From Anaerolineae bacterium (lineage in GTDB: Bacteria; Chloroflexota; Anaerolineae; JACIWR01): a stretch of DNA of 7,984 bases. The DNA lies in contig JAGGZG010000247.1 in the NCBI GenBank assembly GCA_021162125.1, positions 1-7,984 on the forward strand, in the 5' to 3' direction. Position numbers and translations under genes: made by a program. A model generated the notes under the pieces. That model saw only the letters and a list, made by a program, of their open reading frames with translations. It did no database searches and had not been told where the DNA came from. This document shows positions 1-5,902 of this stretch, in pieces. Each line of letters starts with the position of its first letter. Positions within the stretch are counted from its first letter, which is position 1.

Positions 1-103
1 CTGTGGTGGCCTCGGAGCCGCCGTCCACATTGGCGAAGAGTGCTTCAGCACTCTTCGCCTGCTCAGCCTGGACGTTCACGTCCAGGCGACGCGGCAGCAG
101 CAC
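1..103 (-). CDS. possible 5' end of a leftward gene, cut by the window edge
   Basis: Reading leftward from a GTG at 103 the frame stays open to the window edge (34 codons). The predicted N-terminus begins (M)LLPRRLDVNVQAEQAKSAEA and continues ALFANVDGGSEATT. About four fifths of the codons end in G or C by my count, as in the neighbouring real genes, which favours coding. An in-frame TGA at 115-113 makes GTG at 103 the first usable start. No convincing SD precedes it (only a weak GAGAAAAG). A good leftward promoter (165-193) would give a leader of about 55 bases. Two perfect hairpins lie within the reading frame, which is odd for coding DNA, so the alternative is a structured non-coding leader or terminator. 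I do not recognise the protein family. Confidence 0.4.
   Translation of the reverse strand, partial: MLLPRRLDVNVQAEQAKSAEALFANVDGGSEATT
32..87. repeat. two tandem perfect hairpins with identical loops
   Basis: Positions 32-43 pair perfectly with 48-59 (12-bp stem, loop TTCA at 44-47). Positions 66-74 pair perfectly with 79-87 (9-bp stem, loop TTCA at 75-78). On the minus strand both loops read TGAA. The stems differ in sequence, yet both are uninterrupted and share the loop, and only six bases separate them. They could fold in RNA from either strand. No T-tract directly follows on either strand, so they are not textbook intrinsic terminators. Confidence 0.85.
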
Positions 104-164
104 CGACTTTTCTCAAGTACTGATTATGGGCTCCATCAAGGGCAGAGCACCTTACCTCGCCTAT

Positions 165-193
165 ACGATAACATATTTGGTGCACTTTGTCAA
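165..193 (-). promoter_or_regulatory. leftward sigma70-type promoter with extended -10
   Basis: On the minus strand a perfect -35 TTGACA (193-188) is followed by a 17-base spacer and TATCGT (170-165). This -10 matches 4 of 6 consensus bases and is preceded by TG-N, an extended -10. Transcription would start near 158 and run leftward into the putative gene at 1-103. It points away from thrS. Confidence 0.6.
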
Positions 194-223
194 CAGCGAC
201 TTTCACTGTTGGGTACTACAGTG
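191..223. promoter_or_regulatory. overlapping inverted repeats at the leftward promoter, possible operator
   Basis: CAACAG (191-196) is inverted as CTGTTG (206-211) with nine bases between. CACTGT (204-209) is inverted as ACAGTG (218-223) with eight bases between. The first repeat touches the -35 hexamer of the leftward promoter (188-193), where a dimeric regulator could act. Arms of 6 bp are short and chance occurrence is possible. Confidence 0.3.
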
Positions 224-251
224 ATTGAAAATGGCCCGAAAGGAGGGCAGC

Positions 252-308
252 ATGACCGAACTCCCCACTGATCATTCACCATTCGCTATTTACCATTCGC
301 AAATCTGA
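252..308 (+). CDS. short upstream ORF (18 aa) before thrS, possible leader peptide
   Basis: ATG at 252 is preceded by AAAGGAGGG (239-247) at four bases' spacing, one of the strongest SD sequences in the window. It encodes MTELPTDHSPFAIYHSQI and stops at TGA 306-308, fifteen bases before the thrS start and in the same frame as thrS. The thrS SD (311-317) begins three bases after the stop, so ribosomes could hand over from one to the other. It has two Thr codons, which is weak support for threonine-sensitive attenuation, and no T-box sequence is visible. It overlaps a short direct repeat, so it could be a chance ORF in intergenic repeat DNA. Confidence 0.3.
   Translation: MTELPTDHSPFAIYHSQI
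278..300. repeat. short direct repeat ACCATTCGC, 14-base period
   Basis: ACCATTCGC occurs at 278-286 and again at 292-300, and a partial unit (ATTCACC) lies just upstream. Similar ATTCGC units appear on the other strand at 7574-7586. This suggests a small dispersed intergenic repeat, not gene sequence. Confidence 0.5.
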
Positions 309-323
309 AACGGAGGTATAAAA

Positions 324-2096
324 ATGTCTGAGCGCGATTACCTATACAAACTGCGACATTCCACGTCCCACGTGATGGCCCAGGCCGTGCTGGAAATGTT
401 CCCTGAAGGGAAGCTGGCCATCGGTCCGCCCATCGAGGACGGATTCTACTACGACTTCGACCTGCCGCGTCCACTGACGCCGGAGGACCTGGAGCACATC
501 GAGGCGCGGATGCGAGAGATCATCGCCGCCGATTACCCTTTCGAGTATCAGGAGATCAGCGAGGAGGAGGCTCGCCAACTCTTCGCCGATCAGCCCTACA
601 AACTGGAGCTGATTGACGGCATCGTGGCCGGAGGCCTGGACGAGTACGGCGAGAGGCTGGAGGAGGCTCCCAAGCTATCCATCTATCGTCACGATGGCTT
701 CGTGGACTTGTGCCGGGGGCCGCACGTCGAGCGCACAGGGCAGATTAATCCCGAAGCCTTTAAGCTGCTCTCGGTCGCCGGAGCCTACTGGCGTGGGGAC
801 GAGACCCGGCCGATGTTACAACGCATCTACGGCACGGTGTGGGAGACGAAAGAGGAACTCGATCAGTACCTCTGGCGGCGGGAGGAGGCGGCACGCCGTG
901 ACCATCGGAGGTTGGGCAAGGAACTCGATCTGTTCAGCATCCACGAATTGATGGGCCCGGGCCTGATCTGCTGGCACCCCAAGGGAGCGCGCATCCGCCG
1001 CGTCATCGAGGAGTTCTGGTACGATCAACACTATCGCCACGGTTATGAGGTCGTCTACGCACCGCACATCGGCAAGGGGGATCTGTGGAACGTCAGTGGG
1101 CACCTCGACTTCTATCGCGAGAGCATGTATTCGCCGATGGATGTCGAAGGGCAGGAGTATTTCATCAAGCCGATGAACTGCCCGCCGCACATCCTGATCT
1201 ACAAGACCAGGATGCGCTCCTACCGTGAGCTGCCGCTGCGCTGGGCGGAGTTGGGCACGGTCTACCGCTACGAGCGCAGCGGGGTGCTTCATGGCCTGCT
1301 GCGGGTGCGGGGCTTCACCATTGACGACGCGCACATCATCTGTAGCCCAGAGCAGGTGGAAGACGAGATCATGGGCGTGTACCACTTCAGTTTGGAGATG
1401 TTGCGCGCCTTTGGATTCCGCGAGTTCGAGATTTACCTGGCCACCCGGCCGGAGAAGTTCGTCGGCTTGCCGGAGCGTTGGGATCAGGCCACCGAGGCGC
1501 TGCGTCGGGCGCTGGATGCTCAGGGTTTGCCCTACGAGGTGGACGAGGGCGGTGGCGCGTTCTACGGGCCGAAGATTGACATCAAGATCAAAGATGCCCT
1601 GGGCCGGGCCTGGCAGTGTACGACCATCCAGTTCGACTTCAACCTGCCGGAGCGGTTCGAGATGACTTACATCGGCGAGGATGGCCAGGAACACCAGCCG
1701 TACATGGTGCACCGTGCGCTGCTGGGCTCGTTGGAGCGGTTCTTCGGCGCGCTCATCGAGCATTACGCCGGGGCCTTCCCGGTGTGGCTGGCTCCGGTGC
1801 AGGTGCGGCTCATCCCTATCGCCGACCGGCACAATGCCTATGCACGCCAGGTCGCCGACCGACTGCGAGAGGCGGGGTTGCGCGTCGAGGTGGACGATTC
1901 TGGTGAGCGGATGAACGCCAAAATCCGCCGCGCGCAGATGGAGAAGATTCCCTACATGCTCGTCGTCGGGGACCGCGAGATGAAAGCTGGCGCAGTGGCT
2001 GTGCGTCTGCGCACGGAGGAGGACCTGGGGGCCATGCCCGTGGAGGATTTCGTGGAGCGGGTGCAGAGGGTCATCGCTGACAAGGAAGGTTTATGA
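324..2096 (+). CDS. thrS: threonyl-tRNA synthetase, TGS-less form
   Basis: This cytoplasmic class II synthetase (590 aa) charges tRNA-Thr with threonine and edits Ser-tRNA-Thr. The editing (SAD) domain covers about 1-190, with its metal-type motif HxxxH (H12, H16) and CxxxH (C130, H134). The catalytic core covers about 210-487: motif 2 around RYERSGVLHG and motif 3 in HRALLGSLERFFG. C286, H337 and H463 match the catalytic zinc ligands known in E. coli ThrRS. The anticodon-binding domain covers about 488-590. Standard enzymes of about 640 aa begin with a TGS domain of about 60 residues; here the protein starts directly at the editing domain. ATG 324 is fixed by the SD CGGAGGT (311-317), and an in-frame TGA at 306 blocks extension, so the absence is not a mis-called start. 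No T-box was found upstream. It converges on the HEAT gene. Confidence 0.97.
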   Translation: MSERDYLYKLRHSTSHVMAQAVLEMFPEGKLAIGPPIEDGFYYDFDLPRPLTPEDLEHIEARMREIIAADYPFEYQEISEEEARQLFADQPYKLELIDGIVAGGLDEYGERLEEAPKLSIYRHDGFVDLCRGPHVERTGQINPEAFKLLSVAGAYWRGDETRPMLQRIYGTVWETKEELDQYLWRREEAARRDHRRLGKELDLFSIHELMGPGLICWHPKGARIRRVIEEFWYDQHYRHGYEVVYAPHIGKGDLWNVSGHLDFYRESMYSPMDVEGQEYFIKPMNCPPHILIYKTRMRSYRELPLRWAELGTVYRYERSGVLHGLLRVRGFTIDDAHIICSPEQVEDEIMGVYHFSLEMLRAFGFREFEIYLATRPEKFVGLPERWDQATEALRRALDAQGLPYEVDEGGGAFYGPKIDIKIKDALGRAWQCTTIQFDFNLPERFEMTYIGEDGQEHQPYMVHRALLGSLERFFGALIEHYAGAFPVWLAPVQVRLIPIADRHNAYARQVADRLREAGLRVEVDDSGERMNAKIRRAQMEKIPYMLVVGDREMKAGAVAVRLRTEEDLGAMPVEDFVERVQRVIADKEGL

Positions 2097-2106
2097 GGAG
2101 TAGATG

Positions 2107-2142
2107 CAATCCTCCCGCAGGTGCGCACCTGCGGGAGGATTG
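2107..2142. terminator. perfect 36-bp palindrome between convergent genes, probable bidirectional terminator
   Basis: Positions 2107-2124 are the exact reverse complement of 2125-2142 (18-bp arms, no spacer; in RNA the centre GTGC/GCAC would open into a small loop). It begins 10 bases after the thrS stop and ends 7 bases before the stop of the convergent gene, so it sits where both transcripts must end. No T-tract follows on either strand, so termination would rest on the stem itself or on Rho, or the element may protect mRNA 3' ends. It could also be a copy of a dispersed palindromic repeat. Confidence 0.7.
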
Positions 2143-2149
2143 ATGATGA

Positions 2150-4102
2150 TTACGCAGCGTCTCCCCCCTCCCGGCCGAGCACGACGCCGCCGTCGGGCGT
2201 GGCCGGGGGCGGAGTCGTAGCGTCTGCTTTTTTCTTCTCCCCTTCCTCCTCGGCGGGTGTTTTGGCGGTCTCCTCGAACGCCTTCGCCGCTGCTTCCAGT
2301 CGCTCCTCCCACGGTTTAAGCACTTCGTCTACGGCCAGCTTCTCTGTTTTGCGCACCGGCAGGTAGAGGGCGATCATGTCCATCGTGTTTTTCATCACGT
2401 CGTTTATCTGCTTGATGGTCTCTTGTACTTCCTTGATGCCAAACTCCTTGCCGCCCTCGATGAACTCATGCTTGAAAGTCGCATCTATCTGGTGGATCTG
2501 CCGCACGTAGCCGAGGAAGATCACCTTGATGCGCAGCAGCACACTGGTGGCCTCCTGCACGCGCCGGTGTGGATCGCGGAATGTCATGTCGAGCACGATG
2601 GCGATCACGCCAACGATTGATGTCCCTGCACCGAAGATGCGCTGGATGCCATCTTGACCCGAGGTGAAAGCGGCGTACAGCCCAGCGCTGAGGGCCACCA
2701 CGCCGATGACGAAGATGGTGATACTCATCCACTGGCTGATGCGGAAACTGCGCTGAGCCTGGCGCATTGTCTCCTGGAACAAGCGCTGAATCGGCTCGTC
2801 GGCCTTGGCCAGCAGTTCATTGTACGCGCGCAGCACTTCGGACTTTTGCCCCATCAGCGTCTGTATGGCTTTCTCCCCACCGACGAGTTTGAGCGCGTGC
2901 TCGGCCCGCTGTTTCACCGACACGTCTTCGTCGAACAGGTATTCTCTGAGCACGGTGGCGGCGGCTTCGGCCTCCGGTGGGTCAATCACGCGCAGCGCAT
3001 CCACCAGCAGAGGGACGCCCTTCTCGAGGTCCACCGTCTCGCGGACGATCTCGCTCACCACCTTCTCGGTCGCGGCCAGCCGCGCCTGGGCCGGCGGTGT
3101 ATCGAGCGCCTCCAGCTTGTCGTCGTATTCTTTCGGGTCGAGCATTACCCAGGGCAGTGCCTGTGCTGCGCGGTAGCGAATCTGCGCGTTGTCGTCCGTC
3201 AGCGCGGCCAGCAGGCTATCGGCCACGGAATATTGTGCCTCGCCGGTCCCTTGCAGTTGATCCAACATATCGCGCACGAGACGCGACTTTCCCAGCCTCT
3301 CCAGGCCCTCGATAGCGGATTCTTTGATAATCGCATCGCGCGTCCTGGTGAGCACCCGGCCAAGCACGCGGGCCGCTGCCGGGCTCTCGATCAGGCCCAG
3401 GGCTTCGATGGCCTTGTTGCGCACATCCGGCCATATCCTCGGATCTTCTACCACGTGCTGGAGTGGTTCCAACATCTCGCGGCAACTGACTTCCGTCAGC
3501 GCACGACAGGCCGACCACATCCATTCAAAGTCTTGAGACTTGAGCATTTTCTCCAGCGTCTCGGCTTTCCCCCGATCCCCCCAGGAGGCCAGGATGGCCA
3601 GGGCCAGCGGACCGGCGCGGCGGTTGGAGCCGGGCATCGGGCCTTCAAAGGACGGATCGTCGTCGGGGCCATAGGACTTTATGTACGACTCAAACTCATC
3701 GGCGATGCTGCGCACCGTGCTTTCGATCTCTTTCCGGGTGCCCATGTTGTAGAGGGCGAGCAGCATCCAGTAGCGGGCCAACGAATCCTCTTCCGCCGCC
3801 AGGTGGTTGCCGATAGCGCTGAGGGCCGTCTTGTCGTCCTTACCGCACAACTTGGACAGGGCCGTGGCCGCCCAGCCCCTCACCTCGCTATCGTCAGACT
3901 CCTCCCAGGCCGACCTTTCCCTCCCTGCGCCGTAACTCAACAGCCGGATGAACTCGTCACGAGCGACCTGTTTGTTGCGTAGCTTGGGCACTTTTTTCTC
4001 AACGGCTTTGCGGCGCTCGTCATCGCTGCCCTCTTTCAGTGCGTACAGGATTTCGTACAGCAGTTCGCGATCGGCTTGATCAATTATCGAATTCGTGGGC
4101 AT
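2150..4102 (-). CDS. HEAT-repeat protein with two-TM module, TRADD-N-associated-like
   Basis: This 650-aa protein is of unknown function. Residues about 65-415 form helical HEAT-type repeats with recurring patterns such as RGWAATALSKL, VRNKAIEALGLI, IKESAIEGLERL and IRYRAAQALPWV. A helix at about 425-455 leads to two hydrophobic segments (about 459-478 and 487-505) separated by a short Gly-containing loop. Amphipathic helices follow at about 512-605, then a charged, Pro-rich, probably disordered tail (612-650). HEAT repeats usually bind proteins. The two-TM block with flanking helices (QAQRSFRISQWMS... then FRDPHRR...) resembles the membrane module known from cyanobacterial TRADD-N-associated proteins; this is from memory and unproven. 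With no signal peptide, the HEAT part is probably cytoplasmic. The start is ATG 4102 because AAAGGAGGT lies six bases upstream and a promoter at 4203-4211 falls inside the longer ORF that begins at 4270. Confidence 0.85.
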   Translation of the reverse strand: MPTNSIIDQADRELLYEILYALKEGSDDERRKAVEKKVPKLRNKQVARDEFIRLLSYGAGRERSAWEESDDSEVRGWAATALSKLCGKDDKTALSAIGNHLAAEEDSLARYWMLLALYNMGTRKEIESTVRSIADEFESYIKSYGPDDDPSFEGPMPGSNRRAGPLALAILASWGDRGKAETLEKMLKSQDFEWMWSACRALTEVSCREMLEPLQHVVEDPRIWPDVRNKAIEALGLIESPAAARVLGRVLTRTRDAIIKESAIEGLERLGKSRLVRDMLDQLQGTGEAQYSVADSLLAALTDDNAQIRYRAAQALPWVMLDPKEYDDKLEALDTPPAQARLAATEKVVSEIVRETVDLEKGVPLLVDALRVIDPPEAEAAATVLREYLFDEDVSVKQRAEHALKLVGGEKAIQTLMGQKSEVLRAYNELLAKADEPIQRLFQETMRQAQRSFRISQWMSITIFVIGVVALSAGLYAAFTSGQDGIQRIFGAGTSIVGVIAIVLDMTFRDPHRRVQEATSVLLRIKVIFLGYVRQIHQIDATFKHEFIEGGKEFGIKEVQETIKQINDVMKNTMDMIALYLPVRKTEKLAVDEVLKPWEERLEAAAKAFEETAKTPAEEEGEKKKADATTPPPATPDGGVVLGREGGDAA

Positions 4103-4110
4103 GGTGTGAC

Positions 4111-4119
4111 CTCCTTTCG
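4111..4119 (-). promoter_or_regulatory. strong SD fixing the HEAT gene start
   Basis: On the minus strand AAAGGAGGT (about 4117-4109) is followed by CACACC and then ATG at 4102-4100. This full-length match to anti-SD at six bases' spacing decides the start 56 codons inside the longest open frame. Confidence 0.85.
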
Positions 4120-4202
4120 CTGGTTTGTATGTGCTCGGTGTCGGCTTTCCATGTGCCTCGTCAAGGTAGCGTCGGCGGTATGGCGAGGCGTTGTGTGAAT
4201 TC

Positions 4203-4211
4203 ATTATACCA
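4203..4211 (-). promoter_or_regulatory. extended -10 promoter for the HEAT gene
   Basis: The minus strand reads TGGTATAAT (4211-4203), a perfect extended -10 (TGn plus TATAAT). No good -35 is seen 16-18 bases upstream, which is usual for extended -10 promoters. The start would be near 4196, giving a leader of about 95 bases. Within it, CGAGGC/GCCTCG arms (4184-4189 and 4155-4160) could form a weak 6-bp stem. Confidence 0.65.
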
Positions 4212-4342
4212 TAACTTCTGTCGCCGCGTGCACTGACTTTGCGACGAGTCGCGAGTTTTTCCGTACTCATTGCCGGGCATCTTGGTGCCGATATGCCTTT
4301 TCCCCCAGCCCGCCCCTGAACGTTTCACGGGGGACTCCACGT

Positions 4343-4371
4343 TTGCCCTCTGGTCATTTTCGTGCTACACT
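4343..4371 (+). promoter_or_regulatory. promoter for the phosphatase-lipoprotein operon
   Basis: TTGCCC (4343-4348), a 17-base spacer and TACACT (4366-4371) match the sigma70 boxes at 4 of 6 each, and TGC directly before the -10 makes it an extended type. Transcription would start near 4378, about 48 bases ahead of the phosphatase ATG. Confidence 0.5.
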
Positions 4372-4390
4372 TGATATCGGATTATTGGAG

Positions 4391-4429
4391 ATGGAATACG
4401 CTGGTTGGTTCATCTGGAAGGGCGGATGA
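4391..4429 (+). CDS. 12-codon upstream ORF overlapping the phosphatase start
   Basis: ATG 4391 encodes MEYAGWFIWKGG and ends with TGA 4427-4429, which overlaps the phosphatase ATG (4426-4428) as ATGA, the classic arrangement for translational coupling. GGAG lies directly against the ATG with no spacing, so initiation would be poor. It may be a chance ORF. Confidence 0.2.
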   Translation: MEYAGWFIWKGG

Positions 4430-4911
4430 GAACCATTCTCTTCGTTTGCACTGGCAACCTCTGTCGCTCGCCTATGGCGGAGGGTTTTCTGAAGCGACGA
4501 TTGGCTCTGGCGGGACGCGACGGGGAGTTTCGTGTGCGGTCGGCGGGCACCTGGGCTGTGGAGGGTGCGCCGGCGAGCTCGCACGCGGTACAGGTGATGG
4601 CCGAGCGTGGGGTGGACATCCGCGACCATCGCACCCACGAGCTCACCACCGAGGACGTGGAGTCCGCTGATCTCATCCTGACCATGACCGTGGGCCACGC
4701 GCAGACTATCCGGCGAGGCTGGCCGGCGCATCGGCGGAAAGTGCATCTGCTGAGCGAGATGGTCGGGCAGCGATACGACGTCGAGGACCCATACGGGGAC
4801 TCAATCGAGGTCTACCGCGCCTGCGCTGACGAAATTGAAGTGCTGGTCGAGGACGGGTACGAGCGTATCCTGGCACTTGCGGTTGGAACACCCGAAGTGT
4901 TAGAAGTCTGA
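4426..4911 (+). CDS. low-molecular-weight protein tyrosine phosphatase
   Basis: This cytoplasmic phosphatase (161 aa, normal family length) removes phosphate from protein tyrosines through a cysteinyl-phosphate intermediate. The P-loop lies at residues 8-15, C-T-G-N-L-C-R-S: nucleophile C8, phosphate-binding R14, S15. The general acid loop is D121-P122-Y-G. In the related arginine phosphatase YwlE the residue matching L12 is Thr, which sets phosphoarginine specificity. Leu here argues for tyrosine phosphatase activity of the Wzb/Etp kind. ATG 4426 is chosen because the fold starts at MRTILFVCTG and GGAAGG lies four bases upstream; a TTG at 4405 would add seven residues. The lipoprotein gene follows after 37 bases, probably in the same transcript. 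No tyrosine kinase lies in the window, so its substrate is unknown. Confidence 0.92.
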   Translation: MRTILFVCTGNLCRSPMAEGFLKRRLALAGRDGEFRVRSAGTWAVEGAPASSHAVQVMAERGVDIRDHRTHELTTEDVESADLILTMTVGHAQTIRRGWPAHRRKVHLLSEMVGQRYDVEDPYGDSIEVYRACADEIEVLVEDGYERILALAVGTPEVLEV

Positions 4912-4948
4912 TGCAACAGTGAATGGAATAGGAGGGCAGGAACGAATA

Positions 4949-5875
4949 ATGTGGCGTAAAATAGCGACATTAACCGTGTTGGTTATTGTGGCATTGATCC
5001 CGCTGGCTGGCTGCCAGCGCCAACCGGCGGCTCGCATCCTGGTGGAGTGTGAGCGCGACGGAAACAGTGATATCTTCGTGATGCAGGCGGATGGCAGTGG
5101 CTTGGTGAATCTGACCAATCACCCGGCGTGGGATGGGACACCCGCCTGGTCGCCCGACGGCACGCGCATCGCCTTCACCTCGGATCGGGACGGTGACAAC
5201 CCGCAGATTTACGTGATGAACGCCGATGGTAGTGACGTCGTCCGTCTGACGGTGAGCGATGGGATTGACATGATGCCTTCCTGGTCGCCCGACGGACAGA
5301 AAATCGCCTTCGTATCCACGCGGCCCTATACGCTCACCCTGGAAGGGGGACAGCTCATGATAGACGCTGGCCCGGAGATATGGGTGATGGACGCCGATGG
5401 CGGCAATCCTACCCGCGTCTCCGGTGGGCAGGAGGATCAGGCATTGTATCCCGCCTGGGCTCCGGATGGCCCACGACTGGCCTACATGAACATCAGTGAC
5501 CGTATTGACCTCATCGTGCACGTCCTGGGTGAGGAGAGTGGCCAGAGCCTCACAACCGGTGCGCCGTTCGCCAGTTGGAGCCCGGCGTGGTCGCCGGATG
5601 GCAGCCAATTGGCTTTCATGGCCACTCAGGAAGATGGCAATAAAGAAATCTACGTCATGAACAGCGACGGGAGCAACTGGAGGAACCTGACCAACAGTCC
5701 ATCTGCCGAGGCTGATCCGGCGTGGTCGCCCGATGGCCAGAAAATCCTTTTCATCTCCGACCGGGATGGCCACGCTCAGGTGTACATGATGGACGCGGAT
5801 GGAAGCAACGTCACCCGCATCACCCACGACGAGTACGAATACGCCCGTCCGGTGTGGGCACCCGCCGTCCGGTAA
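4949..5875 (+). CDS. TolB-like six-bladed beta-propeller lipoprotein
   Basis: This 308-aa protein begins with a lipoprotein signal: positive MWRK, a hydrophobic stretch (7-20) and lipobox L19-A-G-C22, so it should be lipid-anchored outside the membrane. Five W(S/A)PDG repeats (at about 65, 110, 168, 212 and 257) and a final PVWAP (301) are spaced 44-45 residues apart, except for one 13-residue insertion near 126-142. They pair with IYVMNADGS-type strands. This is the PD40/WD40-like repeat of TolB. The C-terminal strand (RPVWAPAVR) and the first strand after the signal (ARILVECERDG) each supply half a blade, suggesting velcro closure into six blades. It is probably a binding protein; no catalytic residues are seen. 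ATG 4949 is preferred over GTG 4919 because it gives a normal signal peptide and follows AGGAGGG. No other Tol-Pal gene is present, so a true TolB role is unlikely. Confidence 0.88.
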   Translation: MWRKIATLTVLVIVALIPLAGCQRQPAARILVECERDGNSDIFVMQADGSGLVNLTNHPAWDGTPAWSPDGTRIAFTSDRDGDNPQIYVMNADGSDVVRLTVSDGIDMMPSWSPDGQKIAFVSTRPYTLTLEGGQLMIDAGPEIWVMDADGGNPTRVSGGQEDQALYPAWAPDGPRLAYMNISDRIDLIVHVLGEESGQSLTTGAPFASWSPAWSPDGSQLAFMATQEDGNKEIYVMNSDGSNWRNLTNSPSAEADPAWSPDGQKILFISDRDGHAQVYMMDADGSNVTRITHDEYEYARPVWAPAVR

Positions 5876-5896
5876 TACCCTCGGAGGTCTGGGGTA
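5876..5896. other. 27-bp convergent gap with a weak TACCC/GGGTA inverted repeat
   Basis: The lipoprotein gene and the convergent glycosyltransferase gene end 27 bases apart. Only a 5-bp inverted repeat (5876-5880 and 5892-5896) is visible. There is no convincing terminator, so the two transcripts probably overlap at their 3' ends. Confidence 0.3.
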
Positions 5897-5902
5897 GGGA
5901 AC

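Noticed and set aside
3..224. 73-codon rightward open frame at the left edge
   Set aside because: It crosses both hairpins and the leftward promoter, lacks an SD, and has a composition unlike the neighbouring proteins.
1..323. T-box leader for thrS
   Set aside because: No T-box core (TGGNACCGCG-type) or terminator/antiterminator pair could be found; the hairpins at 32-87 do not fit stem I.
816..1832. 338-codon open frame antisense to thrS
   Set aside because: It lies wholly inside thrS on the opposite strand, has no SD, and has a Pro/His/Arg-rich composition typical of an antisense shadow of a GC-rich gene.
2654..3982. 442-codon open frame antisense to the HEAT gene
   Set aside because: It is an antisense shadow: His/Gln/Leu-rich, no recognisable domain, and the sense strand has clear HEAT repeats.
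4240..4260. Terminator-like GCGA-loop-TCGC stem followed by TTTTT
   Set aside because: The stem is only 4 bp plus weak pairs, and it lies upstream of both divergent genes with no transcript to end there.
4970..5827. 285-codon open frame antisense to the propeller gene
   Set aside because: Its apparent repeats merely mirror the WSPDG repeats of the sense gene.
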